From: a bacterium
Lineage (GTDB): Bacteria; Spirochaetota; UBA4802; UBA5550
Direction of reading: 5' to 3'
NCBI GenBank assembly: GCA_024224995.1
Contig: JAAENB010000493.1
Span: 1 to 5,170 of the forward strand
DNA: 5,170 nucleotides
Positions within the stretch are counted from its first letter, which is position 1; the number at the start of each line of letters is the position of its first letter. The position numbers were made by a program, and so were the translations under genes. Under the pieces are notes generated by a model that saw only the letters and a program-made list of their open reading frames with translations, was not told the origin of the DNA and made no database searches. Below are positions 1 through 4,334 of the stretch, piece by piece.

Positions 1-38
1 ATACCCGTAAGAATAAATATAATAATAGATCGTTTCAT
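1..38 (-). CDS. Partial gene, hydrophobic (signal-peptide-like) N-terminus only
   Basis: Only the first 12 codons are inside the window, reading MKRSIIIFILTG on the minus strand. A Lys-Arg pair followed by an unbroken run of Ile, Phe and Leu is what the start of a Sec signal peptide or lipoprotein signal looks like. The ATG (CAT at 36-38 on the plus strand) has a G-rich stretch, CAGGGTG, a few bases upstream that can act as a ribosome binding site. It begins 17 bases after the stop of the flagellin-like gene on the same strand, with no terminator between them, so the two are probably co-transcribed. The product is inferred to be exported or membrane-anchored. Its family cannot be seen, because the rest lies beyond position 1. 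Confidence 0.6.
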   Translation of the reverse strand, partial: MKRSIIIFILTG

Positions 39-55
39 AGTTTCACCCTGCCCTT

Positions 56-847
56 TTATTTCATCAGTTCCAATTTGTTTATTATCTTTTTTAAATCTTC
101 AGCAGCATCTTTGTCCAGGGAGACTTGCCCGGATTTAAGGATCGTGTTAATAGACCGCATCACCTGTTCTCCCGAATGCTTGAGCCGGTCCGAATATGCC
201 CCAAGATCGGCTCTCTGTTTGGTTATTCTCATGAGAGCCTCATCAAGAACTCCAATACTGGAATTTGCCTGCTCAGGGGTGGAAATGGTAAGGATCGCCG
301 ATTCCCTAATCCAGGGAGATCTCAGGCTCAGGCTCCCGGCGGTCATGGTTGAGATATATATCCGTTCCCGCTGGTTCATATTGGGACCAACCTGGAACCA
401 TATTGAAGATTTACCACTAAATCTTGAAAACTCGCCCGTTAACACCTTAAAATGGTTATACTCTCCCTGTGACGCCAGCCTGTCCACCTCATCCACCAAT
501 GCCGATATTTGAACCTGGAACTGCTGCCGGTCCATATAGTTGTAGATGCCGTTTGCCGATTTTACGGCCAGGGCTCTCATTTTCTGAATAACATTTTGTG
601 TTTCCTCAATATAGCTATCGGTCATATTGATCATGGTCCTGGCCCGGCTGATGTTATCCAGGGAAGCTCTCAGCCCATGGAGCTGAGAAGTCATTTTGGC
701 GGAAACCGAGATATCGGCAAAATCTACCCGGGCTGTTTTATTGTTATTCTCTTCATTCGGAATGTTACCATCTGCCGGTGTCTTTTTAGGCTGCCCCGCT
801 TTTGCCATAGTATTATATGCTGTTGCAGCAAAGTGTGATATAATCAT
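56..847 (-). CDS. Divergent FlaB-like flagellin-domain protein (atypical termini)
   Basis: The protein has 263 residues. The middle is clearly flagellin. An N-terminal D1-type helix region spans about residues 46-140, with SVSAKM, QLHGL, SANGIY (97-102), LVDEVDRLAS (117-126) and LTGEF. A C-terminal D1 part spans about 152-224, with VGPNMNQR, ISTPEQANSSIG (188-199) and KQRADLGAY (210-218). These signatures are typical of spirochaetal FlaB, the core protein of periplasmic flagellar filaments. The ends are not typical. After an MIISH start like that of FlaB, residues 15-45 are a hydrophilic Lys/Asn/Glu/Pro stretch where FlaB has the LSSG...INRAGDDASGLA helix. After RLKHS (225) the last 38 residues do not resemble the FlaB C-terminus and lack its Gln/Asn/Leu-rich end. 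Those ends form the D0 polymerisation core in flagellins, so ordinary filament assembly is doubtful; a minor, capping or regulatory role is possible. The start is supported by GAAGGGG 8 bases upstream of ATG. FlgL-like junction protein is a less likely alternative. Confidence 0.87.
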   Translation of the reverse strand: MIISHFAATAYNTMAKAGQPKKTPADGNIPNEENNNKTARVDFADISVSAKMTSQLHGLRASLDNISRARTMINMTDSYIEETQNVIQKMRALAVKSANGIYNYMDRQQFQVQISALVDEVDRLASQGEYNHFKVLTGEFSRFSGKSSIWFQVGPNMNQRERIYISTMTAGSLSLRSPWIRESAILTISTPEQANSSIGVLDEALMRITKQRADLGAYSDRLKHSGEQVMRSINTILKSGQVSLDKDAAEDLKKIINKLELMK

Positions 848-894
848 TGAATAGGCCCCTTCAGTTCAGTGATATCTCATTAATCATACTTGTA

Positions 895-902
895 TTATCG
901 GA
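895..902 (-). promoter_or_regulatory. Candidate promoter -10 for the flagellin-like gene (sigma28-like)
   Basis: On the minus strand this reads TCCGATAA, which matches seven of eight bases of the flagellar sigma28 (FliA) -10 element GCCGATAA. It also contains GATAAT, a five-of-six match to the sigma70 -10. Transcription would start near 888, giving a leader of about 40 bases before the ATG at 847. No convincing sigma28 -35 (TAAAGTTT type) lies at the usual 11-base spacing; that position reads TCTCTTTT. The promoter call therefore rests on the -10 and on its position before a flagellin gene. Confidence 0.35.
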
Positions 903-912
903 AAGACCGATA
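896..912. repeat. Short perfect inverted repeat in divergent intergenic region
   Basis: TATCGG at 896-901 and CCGATA at 907-912 form a perfect 6-bp inverted repeat around a five-base spacer, AAAGA. No T-run follows on either strand, so it does not look like a terminator. It overlaps the candidate -10 of the flagellin-like gene and could be an operator or a chance palindrome. Confidence 0.4.
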
Positions 913-942
913 TAAAAGAGAAGTTATTCCTTTCGTTTATAT

Positions 943-971
943 TTGACAAAATCAATGTAAATTTAAAAGAT
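943..971 (+). promoter_or_regulatory. Candidate promoter for the ankyrin lipoprotein gene
   Basis: A perfect -35 hexamer TTGACA lies at 943-948. At 17-base spacing the -10 position (966-971) reads AAAGAT, which keeps only the important A2, A5 and T6 of TATAAT. The surrounding region is AT-rich. The -35 sits inside the small palindrome TTTGACAAA (942-950), so a -35-like TTGTCA also reads outward on the minus strand. The weak -10 makes the call tentative. Confidence 0.35.
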
Positions 972-995
972 GGAATATAAATTAATCCCTTTTTT

Positions 996-999
996 GGAG
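996..999 (+). promoter_or_regulatory. Ribosome binding site of the ankyrin lipoprotein gene
   Basis: GGAG lies 8 bases before the ATG at 1008. It fixes the start so that the signal peptide directly follows the initiator Met. Confidence 0.7.
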
Positions 1000-1007
1000 T
1001 AAATAAA

Positions 1008-2879
1008 ATGAAATATCCCGCAAAAGCCCTTATAATCCTGTTAATTATCTTTACCGCAATAAGCTGCAGCAAACCCGAACCGGAACATGTATCGAATACT
1101 GAAATAAAACACATACCGGACCCTGAAATAGAAGTAGAAATGGAATTAGACCTGCAATCAGCACGTCTGAGGAAACCAAATATCGACGAATTCACCTTAA
1201 CGCCATTATGCCGGGCTGCCGCGAATGGAGATATTGAGAAAATTCGTTTGCTCCTTAAAAAAGGTGCTAATATCAATGCAGATTGTTCCCATAAAACCGA
1301 TAAAATCAAGATAAAAGCATTAGGCGCGGCTTTAATAAAAGGAAGAAAAGATACGGCGATTTTTCTCATAAAAAAAGGAGCCGACGTAAATACCGGGGTT
1401 TACGGAAAATGGCCTCCCCTGATCTTTTCGACCTGGGATGGAGATACTGAAATGTCCCGCCTCTTAATTGAAAAAGGAGCAAAAGTAAACATCGCGATTG
1501 AATATGACTATACTCCTTTGTATATTGCTCTGGAGAAAAAGGATATTAAAACAACAACGCTGCTTATAGAAAAAAAAGCTGATGTTAATGCTGAAGATAA
1601 AAACGGAAACACTCCTTTGCTTTATGCTTTATCGAGAAAGAATGTTACGGCAGCAATGTTACTCATAAGAAGGGGAGCAGCGGTGAATGACAGGGATGAA
1701 AACGGAAACACTCCTTTGCATTGGGCTGCGTTTTATCAAATAACCGGCGCGGTAAAGCTGCTCATAGCAAAAGGAGCGGACGTTAATGCTAAAGACAGCA
1801 TTGATCATACTCCTTTGCATAACGCGATACGATACGGCAACGCCGGAGCTGTCCGTTTACTCATAGAAAAAGGCGCGAATATTAACGCAATAAGCAGATC
1901 GGGCAACACTCCTTTGCATACCGCGGCATACGAAGGAAAAACCGGTATAGCCCGGGTTTTCATAGAAAAAGGAGCCGGCATTAATGCGGCCGATAAAAGC
2001 GGAAGAGCTCCTTTACATTGGGCCGCGCTGAATGGGCATGTAAAAACAATTGGTTTCCTCAAAGAAAAAGGAGCAAATATTAATGCCCGGGATAAAGAAG
2101 GACAAACTCCTTTATATTATGCCTTACGAAGAGGGACTAACGAAGCAGTAATACCGCTCATAGAAAAGGGAGCACAAATCAATGCCATCGATAAAAATGG
2201 AGAAACTCCTATACATTTTGCTCTTAGGATAGGCAATGAAAAAGCAATACTGTTACTCATAGAAAAGGGCGCGAATGTTATTGCCAGAAATAAAAAAGGA
2301 GAAACGCCTTTGCACGAAGCCGCATACGAAGGAAAAACCAATACAGCCCGAATACTCATAGAAAAAGGAGCCGACGTTAATGCTAAAAAAATAAATGGAA
2401 GAACTCCTTTGCATGAAGCCGCATGCGAAGGAAAAACCGATACAGTCCGTTTACTCATAGAAAAAGGAGCCGACGTTAATGCTAAAAACAATAATGGAAA
2501 CACTCCGCTGCATTATTCTTCACAGAGATGGGATGATAGAGCAATAAAGATGCTCATAAAAAAAGAAGCGGACGTTACTGCTAAAAACAACGAGGGAAAC
2601 ACTCCTTTACATTATGCTGCATGGGCAGGAAAAGTCGATGGAGCCGGGTTGTTCATAAAAAAAGGAGCCGACTGTAACGCGAAAAATTCGGAAGGAGACA
2701 CGCCGTTACATCTTGCTGTATGGAAACAGAAATTTAAAACAGTAGCTCTGCTCATAAAACAAGGAGTCCCTCTGGACGTAAAAAACAAAGAAGGCAAAAC
2801 TCCTGCGGATATTGCTAAAAATAAATCGTATAAGAGAATCACTAAATTGCTTCAATCAACCAAAAGGAGTAATTTATAG
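1008..2879 (+). CDS. Ankyrin-repeat lipoprotein (16 repeats plus C-terminal cap)
   Basis: The protein has 623 residues. Residues 1-20 form a lipoprotein signal: MKY start, a hydrophobic core of Ile and Leu (8-15), then TAISC with the lipid-attachment Cys at 20. Spirochaetes tolerate loose lipoboxes like this one. Residues 21-64 are an acidic linker. Ankyrin repeats then run from 65 to the end. Repeat 1 (65-101) and repeat 2 (103-135) are degenerate; repeats 3-16 (136-597) are each exactly 33 residues. The pattern is TPLHxAAxxGxxxxAxLLIEKGADVNAK, and residues 598-623 form a partial cap. Ankyrin arrays bind other proteins through a concave surface. Here the array would be membrane-anchored, facing the periplasm or the outside, with unknown partner. 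Repeats 12 and 13 are about 88% identical in DNA, a sign of recent duplication. The gene is more AT-rich than its right-hand neighbour and stands alone in its orientation. The lipoprotein/ankyrin assignment is secure; the biological role is not known. Confidence 0.95.
   Translation: MKYPAKALIILLIIFTAISCSKPEPEHVSNTEIKHIPDPEIEVEMELDLQSARLRKPNIDEFTLTPLCRAAANGDIEKIRLLLKKGANINADCSHKTDKIKIKALGAALIKGRKDTAIFLIKKGADVNTGVYGKWPPLIFSTWDGDTEMSRLLIEKGAKVNIAIEYDYTPLYIALEKKDIKTTTLLIEKKADVNAEDKNGNTPLLYALSRKNVTAAMLLIRRGAAVNDRDENGNTPLHWAAFYQITGAVKLLIAKGADVNAKDSIDHTPLHNAIRYGNAGAVRLLIEKGANINAISRSGNTPLHTAAYEGKTGIARVFIEKGAGINAADKSGRAPLHWAALNGHVKTIGFLKEKGANINARDKEGQTPLYYALRRGTNEAVIPLIEKGAQINAIDKNGETPIHFALRIGNEKAILLLIEKGANVIARNKKGETPLHEAAYEGKTNTARILIEKGADVNAKKINGRTPLHEAACEGKTDTVRLLIEKGADVNAKNNNGNTPLHYSSQRWDDRAIKMLIKKEADVTAKNNEGNTPLHYAAWAGKVDGAGLFIKKGADCNAKNSEGDTPLHLAVWKQKFKTVALLIKQGVPLDVKNKEGKTPADIAKNKSYKRITKLLQSTKRSNL
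1413..2798 (+). repeat. 99-bp tandem repeat array encoding ankyrin repeats 3-16
   Basis: Fourteen consecutive units of exactly 99 bp encode 33-residue ankyrin repeats with no insertion or deletion. Shared DNA blocks include ACTCCTTTGCAT at unit starts and CTCATAGAAAAAGGAGC in the second half. The closest pair is 2304-2402 and 2403-2501. They share an uninterrupted 37-base identical block (2353-2389 and 2452-2488) and differ at about 12 of 99 positions. Units towards the gene's 5' end are more diverged. Confidence 0.9.
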
Positions 2880-2912
2880 GGCTCGGGGTCGGGGCTCAGG
2901 GCTCGGGGCTCA
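2879..2912 (+). repeat. G-rich short tandem array with G-quadruplex potential
   Basis: Units of GGGCTC, GGGGTC and GGGGCTCA alternate from the last base of the ankyrin gene's stop codon. Five G-runs of three or four (2879-2881, 2885-2888, 2891-2894, 2899-2901, 2905-2908) are separated by loops of 3, 2, 4 and 3 bases. This satisfies the standard G3+N1-7 quadruplex rule on the plus strand, that is, in the ankyrin mRNA 3' end. It looks like a dispersed low-complexity repeat, not part of a gene. Confidence 0.75.
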
Positions 2913-2932
2913 CATCCCCAAAAAGCCAACCC

Positions 2933-2957
2933 GTAAAGACGTTGCACGCAACGTCTC
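2933..2957. repeat. REP-like palindrome, copy 1
   Basis: The core AGACGTTGC at 2937-2945 and GCAACGTCT at 2948-2956 form a perfect 9-bp inverted repeat with a two-base spacer (AC). The whole 25-base element recurs at 4131-4156 in the same orientation with one substitution and one extra base. It lies between the convergent ankyrin and phospholipase genes, where a stable hairpin could end or protect either transcript. No T-run follows, so it is not a classical terminator. Palindromes of this GACGTTGC...GCAACGTC type are, to my knowledge, common dispersed repeats in many bacterial genomes. Confidence 0.75.
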
Positions 2958-3000
2958 CCTTTCTCCAAAACCACCCCTCCGTCAAAAACCTCAAACCCCT

Positions 3001-3021
3001 GTGCTGAGCGGAGCCGAAGCA
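3001..3021. repeat. Short dispersed-type imperfect palindrome at the phospholipase 3' end
   Basis: TGCT (3002-3005) pairs with AGCA (3018-3021), and an inner CGG (3009-3011) pairs with CCG (3014-3016), giving an interrupted hairpin. The element abuts the phospholipase stop codon (TGA, plus-strand 3022-3024) without any gap. The GTGCTGAGCGGAGYCGAAGC form resembles a short repeat that I recall being dispersed in many bacterial genomes; that resemblance is from memory and unchecked. Confidence 0.5.
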
Positions 3022-3873
3022 TCAAACTTCAAACTCCCAACTGTCTTCAACCCCCTTCCCCATCTTCACCCCGGTTTCATAGTCGGCGTTAAGGGCGTCC
3101 ATATCCCGGGTAGTTCTGCCGGAGCGCATATCTTCGGGCGGGGCGATTTCAATAAGAGAAAGGTCTTCGGGCGGGTTATGAATAAAATCAAGGGCCTGCC
3201 GGTAAGAAGCGGCTTTATTCTCCAGGGCCGCGCACAGCTCCGGGTACTTCCGCATAAAAAAGGTGGTAACCCGGGTCTCTAACCCTTCTTTTTTGTTATA
3301 ACTCGAAGGCCGGGACCGTATAACAACGATCTTCCGGGCGCCTTCTTCATAGGCTTTGATCACGGGAATGGCATCACCAACACCGCCGTCCGTAACGGGT
3401 CCCCGGGCTGTTTCAACAAAGCCCCGGTAGATTACGGGCATGGAGCTGGATCCTTTCATAAGCAGGGACATATCTTCGGCAGTGGGTTTAAAATAAATGG
3501 GCTCGCCCGTTTCAACGGAAGTGGCAACAATAAGAAATTCCTTCTTTTTTTCAGCGGCATAACGAACCGCAGCCGCGGCGTCAAGGGTCTCTTCCCGGTC
3601 AATGGTATCCCAGAGCCAGTCCAGGTCCATAAGGTGCCCGCCCATTATAAATTTTTTAAGGCTGATACACTGAGAGCTGGTCATAAGATTGGTAAAGATA
3701 CGATAAGTACGCTGATATTGCCCTGCCAGGAATGAGCCGATATTACAGGCCCCGGCCGATACGCCGATATACAGATCAAAAGGATCAAACTTTTCCTCAA
3801 GAAATCCGTCCAGAACTCCGGCAGCGAAGATCCCCCGCATACCGCCTCCTTCTATAACAAGCGCGCTTTTCAT
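3022..3873 (-). CDS. Patatin-like phospholipase (YjjU/RssA-type serine lipid hydrolase)
   Basis: The 283-residue protein carries the full patatin set. The oxyanion-hole glycine loop is EGGGMRG (8-14). The nucleophile elbow GVSAG has Ser at 39. The catalytic Asp is 162 in DGGV, followed by DAIPV as in bacterial YjjU-like members. SSSMPVIYRGF (142-152) is the usual segment just before the Asp. These enzymes are Ser-Asp dyad lipid acyl hydrolases that cleave acyl chains from phospholipids or other lipids. No signal peptide is visible, so a cytoplasmic or membrane-peripheral location is likely; the substrate is unknown. The frame is open to an upstream ATG at 3948, but that extension is translated repeat DNA. 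I chose the ATG at 3873, which has GAGAGGA seven bases upstream and begins directly with the conserved MKSALVIEGGG. The gene is visibly GC-richer than the ankyrin gene (36 of 60 G+C at 3361-3420 against 26 of 60 at 2581-2640) and is convergent with it. Confidence 0.93.
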   Translation of the reverse strand: MKSALVIEGGGMRGIFAAGVLDGFLEEKFDPFDLYIGVSAGACNIGSFLAGQYQRTYRIFTNLMTSSQCISLKKFIMGGHLMDLDWLWDTIDREETLDAAAAVRYAAEKKKEFLIVATSVETGEPIYFKPTAEDMSLLMKGSSSMPVIYRGFVETARGPVTDGGVGDAIPVIKAYEEGARKIVVIRSRPSSYNKKEGLETRVTTFFMRKYPELCAALENKAASYRQALDFIHNPPEDLSLIEIAPPEDMRSGRTTRDMDALNADYETGVKMGKGVEDSWEFEV

Positions 3874-3880
3874 GAAATTG

Positions 3881-3887
3881 TCCTCTC
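3881..3887 (-). promoter_or_regulatory. Ribosome binding site deciding the phospholipase start
   Basis: On the minus strand this reads GAGAGGA and ends seven bases before the ATG at 3873. It favours that start over the upstream in-frame ATG at 3948. Confidence 0.7.
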
Positions 3888-3909
3888 TCAAGAAACTAAA
3901 ATTAAAACC

Positions 3910-3946
3910 GGGGCTTCCTTCATAATAACGAGGGGCTGGAAGCCCC
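3910..3946 (-). promoter_or_regulatory. Mutually exclusive stems in the phospholipase leader
   Basis: In the minus-strand RNA, GGGGCTTCC (plus-strand 3938-3946) can pair in two ways. Its first six bases (3941-3946) can pair with AGCCCC at 3932-3937, or the whole nine can pair with GGAAGCCCC at 3910-3918. The two pairings share one arm and cannot coexist. The segment ends about 36 bases before the phospholipase start codon. This geometry resembles a leader attenuator, but overlapping dispersed repeats would look the same. Confidence 0.4.
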
Positions 3947-4014
3947 ACGCTATGAGAAAACCCATCACCCTGGTGAACTTATTTATAAACAGAGCCTGTT
4001 CTCGAAGATATTAT

Positions 4015-4056
4015 CCGGGGCTATGCTCTGCTGCCCCATTGGGGTTAAAACCCCGG
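4015..4056. repeat. Overlapping GC-rich palindromes
   Basis: CCGGGG (4015-4020) and CCCCGG (4051-4056) are inverted copies. Inside them, CCCC (4034-4037) can pair with GGGG (4041-4044), or GGGGTT (4041-4046) with AACCCC (4049-4054). The segment looks like a degenerate dispersed palindromic element. Confidence 0.5.
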
Positions 4057-4130
4057 GCTAAAATTGACTCATTTTCAAAAACTTTTGCGCTCCTTTCGGA
4101 ATCTCCATAGCCCTGGCCAGAAACCAGCCA

Positions 4131-4156
4131 GTAAAGGCGTTGCACTGCAACGTCTC
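4131..4156. repeat. REP-like palindrome, copy 2
   Basis: This matches the element at 2933-2957 in the same orientation, with A to G at the seventh base and one extra T in the loop. The core CGTTGC (4138-4143) and GCAACG (4147-4152) pair around a three-base loop. A G-T wobble and two further pairs extend the stem to nine. Together with copy 1 it brackets the phospholipase gene. Confidence 0.7.
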
Positions 4157-4167
4157 TCAGAACCAAA

Positions 4168-4190
4168 CCCCTCGCAGGGGGCGCACCCCT
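4168..4190. repeat. Three-arm GC-rich inverted repeat
   Basis: CCCCT (4168-4172), AGGGG (4176-4180) and CCCCT (4186-4190) are arranged so that the middle arm can pair with either neighbour in 5-bp stems with loops of 3 or 5 bases. It lies 11 bases after REP-like copy 2 and may be part of the same compound element. Confidence 0.45.
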
Positions 4191-4298
4191 TGCCCGGATC
4201 ATCTTCGCAAAACAGACCTCGGTATCACCACAGTTTCTTCCGTACCTTCCCCCCTCCCCGGCAGACTGTCAAGAAAAAATACCCCCGGTCAAATAGTA

Positions 4299-4327
4299 TT
4301 GACATTTTCCCAAAAAAAGGGTAAAAT
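4299..4327 (+). promoter_or_regulatory. Near-consensus sigma70 promoter of the 7TMR-DISM gene
   Basis: TTGACA at 4299-4304 is a perfect -35. Exactly 17 bases later TAAAAT at 4322-4327 matches five of six bases of the -10. Transcription would begin about seven bases on, at 4334-4335, which is the base before or the A of the ATG. The spacer holds CCC (4309-4311) and GGG (4319-4321) flanked by T- and A-runs, an imperfect palindrome that could be an operator. Confidence 0.75.
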
Positions 4328-4334
4328 CTTGCGC

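Larger units (their letters stand above)
3874..4334. other. Non-coding repeat mosaic between phospholipase and sensor genes
   Basis: These 461 bases hold no credible gene. The short open frames in them run through palindromic repeats and show no family features. From left to right the segment contains the phospholipase ribosome binding site, alternative stems at 3910-3946, a small inverted repeat TCACC-CT-GGTGA at 3965-3976, GC-rich palindromes at 4015-4056, REP-like copy 2 at 4131-4156, CCCCT/AGGGG/CCCCT at 4168-4190, a stretch from about 4191 to 4298 in which I see nothing notable, and the sensor gene promoter at 4299-4327. Confidence 0.7.

Noticed and set aside
75..838. Plus-strand open frames across the flagellin-like gene
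   Set aside because: These are shadows of a convincingly conserved minus-strand flagellin-domain frame.
884..1369. Minus-strand open frame of 161 codons overlapping the ankyrin gene start
   Set aside because: It is antisense to the lipoprotein signal and first repeats, with no family signature; the plus-strand gene explains the region.
1413..2798. Regularly spaced repeats considered as a CRISPR array
   Set aside because: The 99-bp unit is coding, has no unique spacers, and translates to canonical ankyrin repeats.
1805..2842. Long minus-strand open frames inside the ankyrin gene (1805-2062, 2117-2503, 2612-2842)
   Set aside because: They repeat with the 99-bp period (for example a recurring APFSMS pattern) and are the complement of the ankyrin codons. 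They have no independent gene features.
2937..2956. REP-like hairpin considered as a rho-independent terminator
   Set aside because: The stem is strong but no T-run follows on the plus strand, and only TTT on the minus strand; the recurrence at 4131-4156 argues for a dispersed repeat.
2812..3282. Plus-strand open frame running from the ankyrin 3' end into the phospholipase gene
   Set aside because: It passes through the G-rich array and two palindromic repeats and is antisense to the patatin frame; no recognisable protein.
4058..4108. Possible 16-residue minus-strand peptide frame
   Set aside because: It is very short, has no convincing ribosome binding site or homology that I recognise, and ends inside a palindrome. 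At most it could be a gene remnant.
4011..4324. Open frames on both strands (4011-4202 minus, 4064-4324 plus) in the intergenic mosaic
   Set aside because: Both are translated repeat DNA with biased Pro/Arg/Ser content. The plus-strand one also crosses the sensor promoter.
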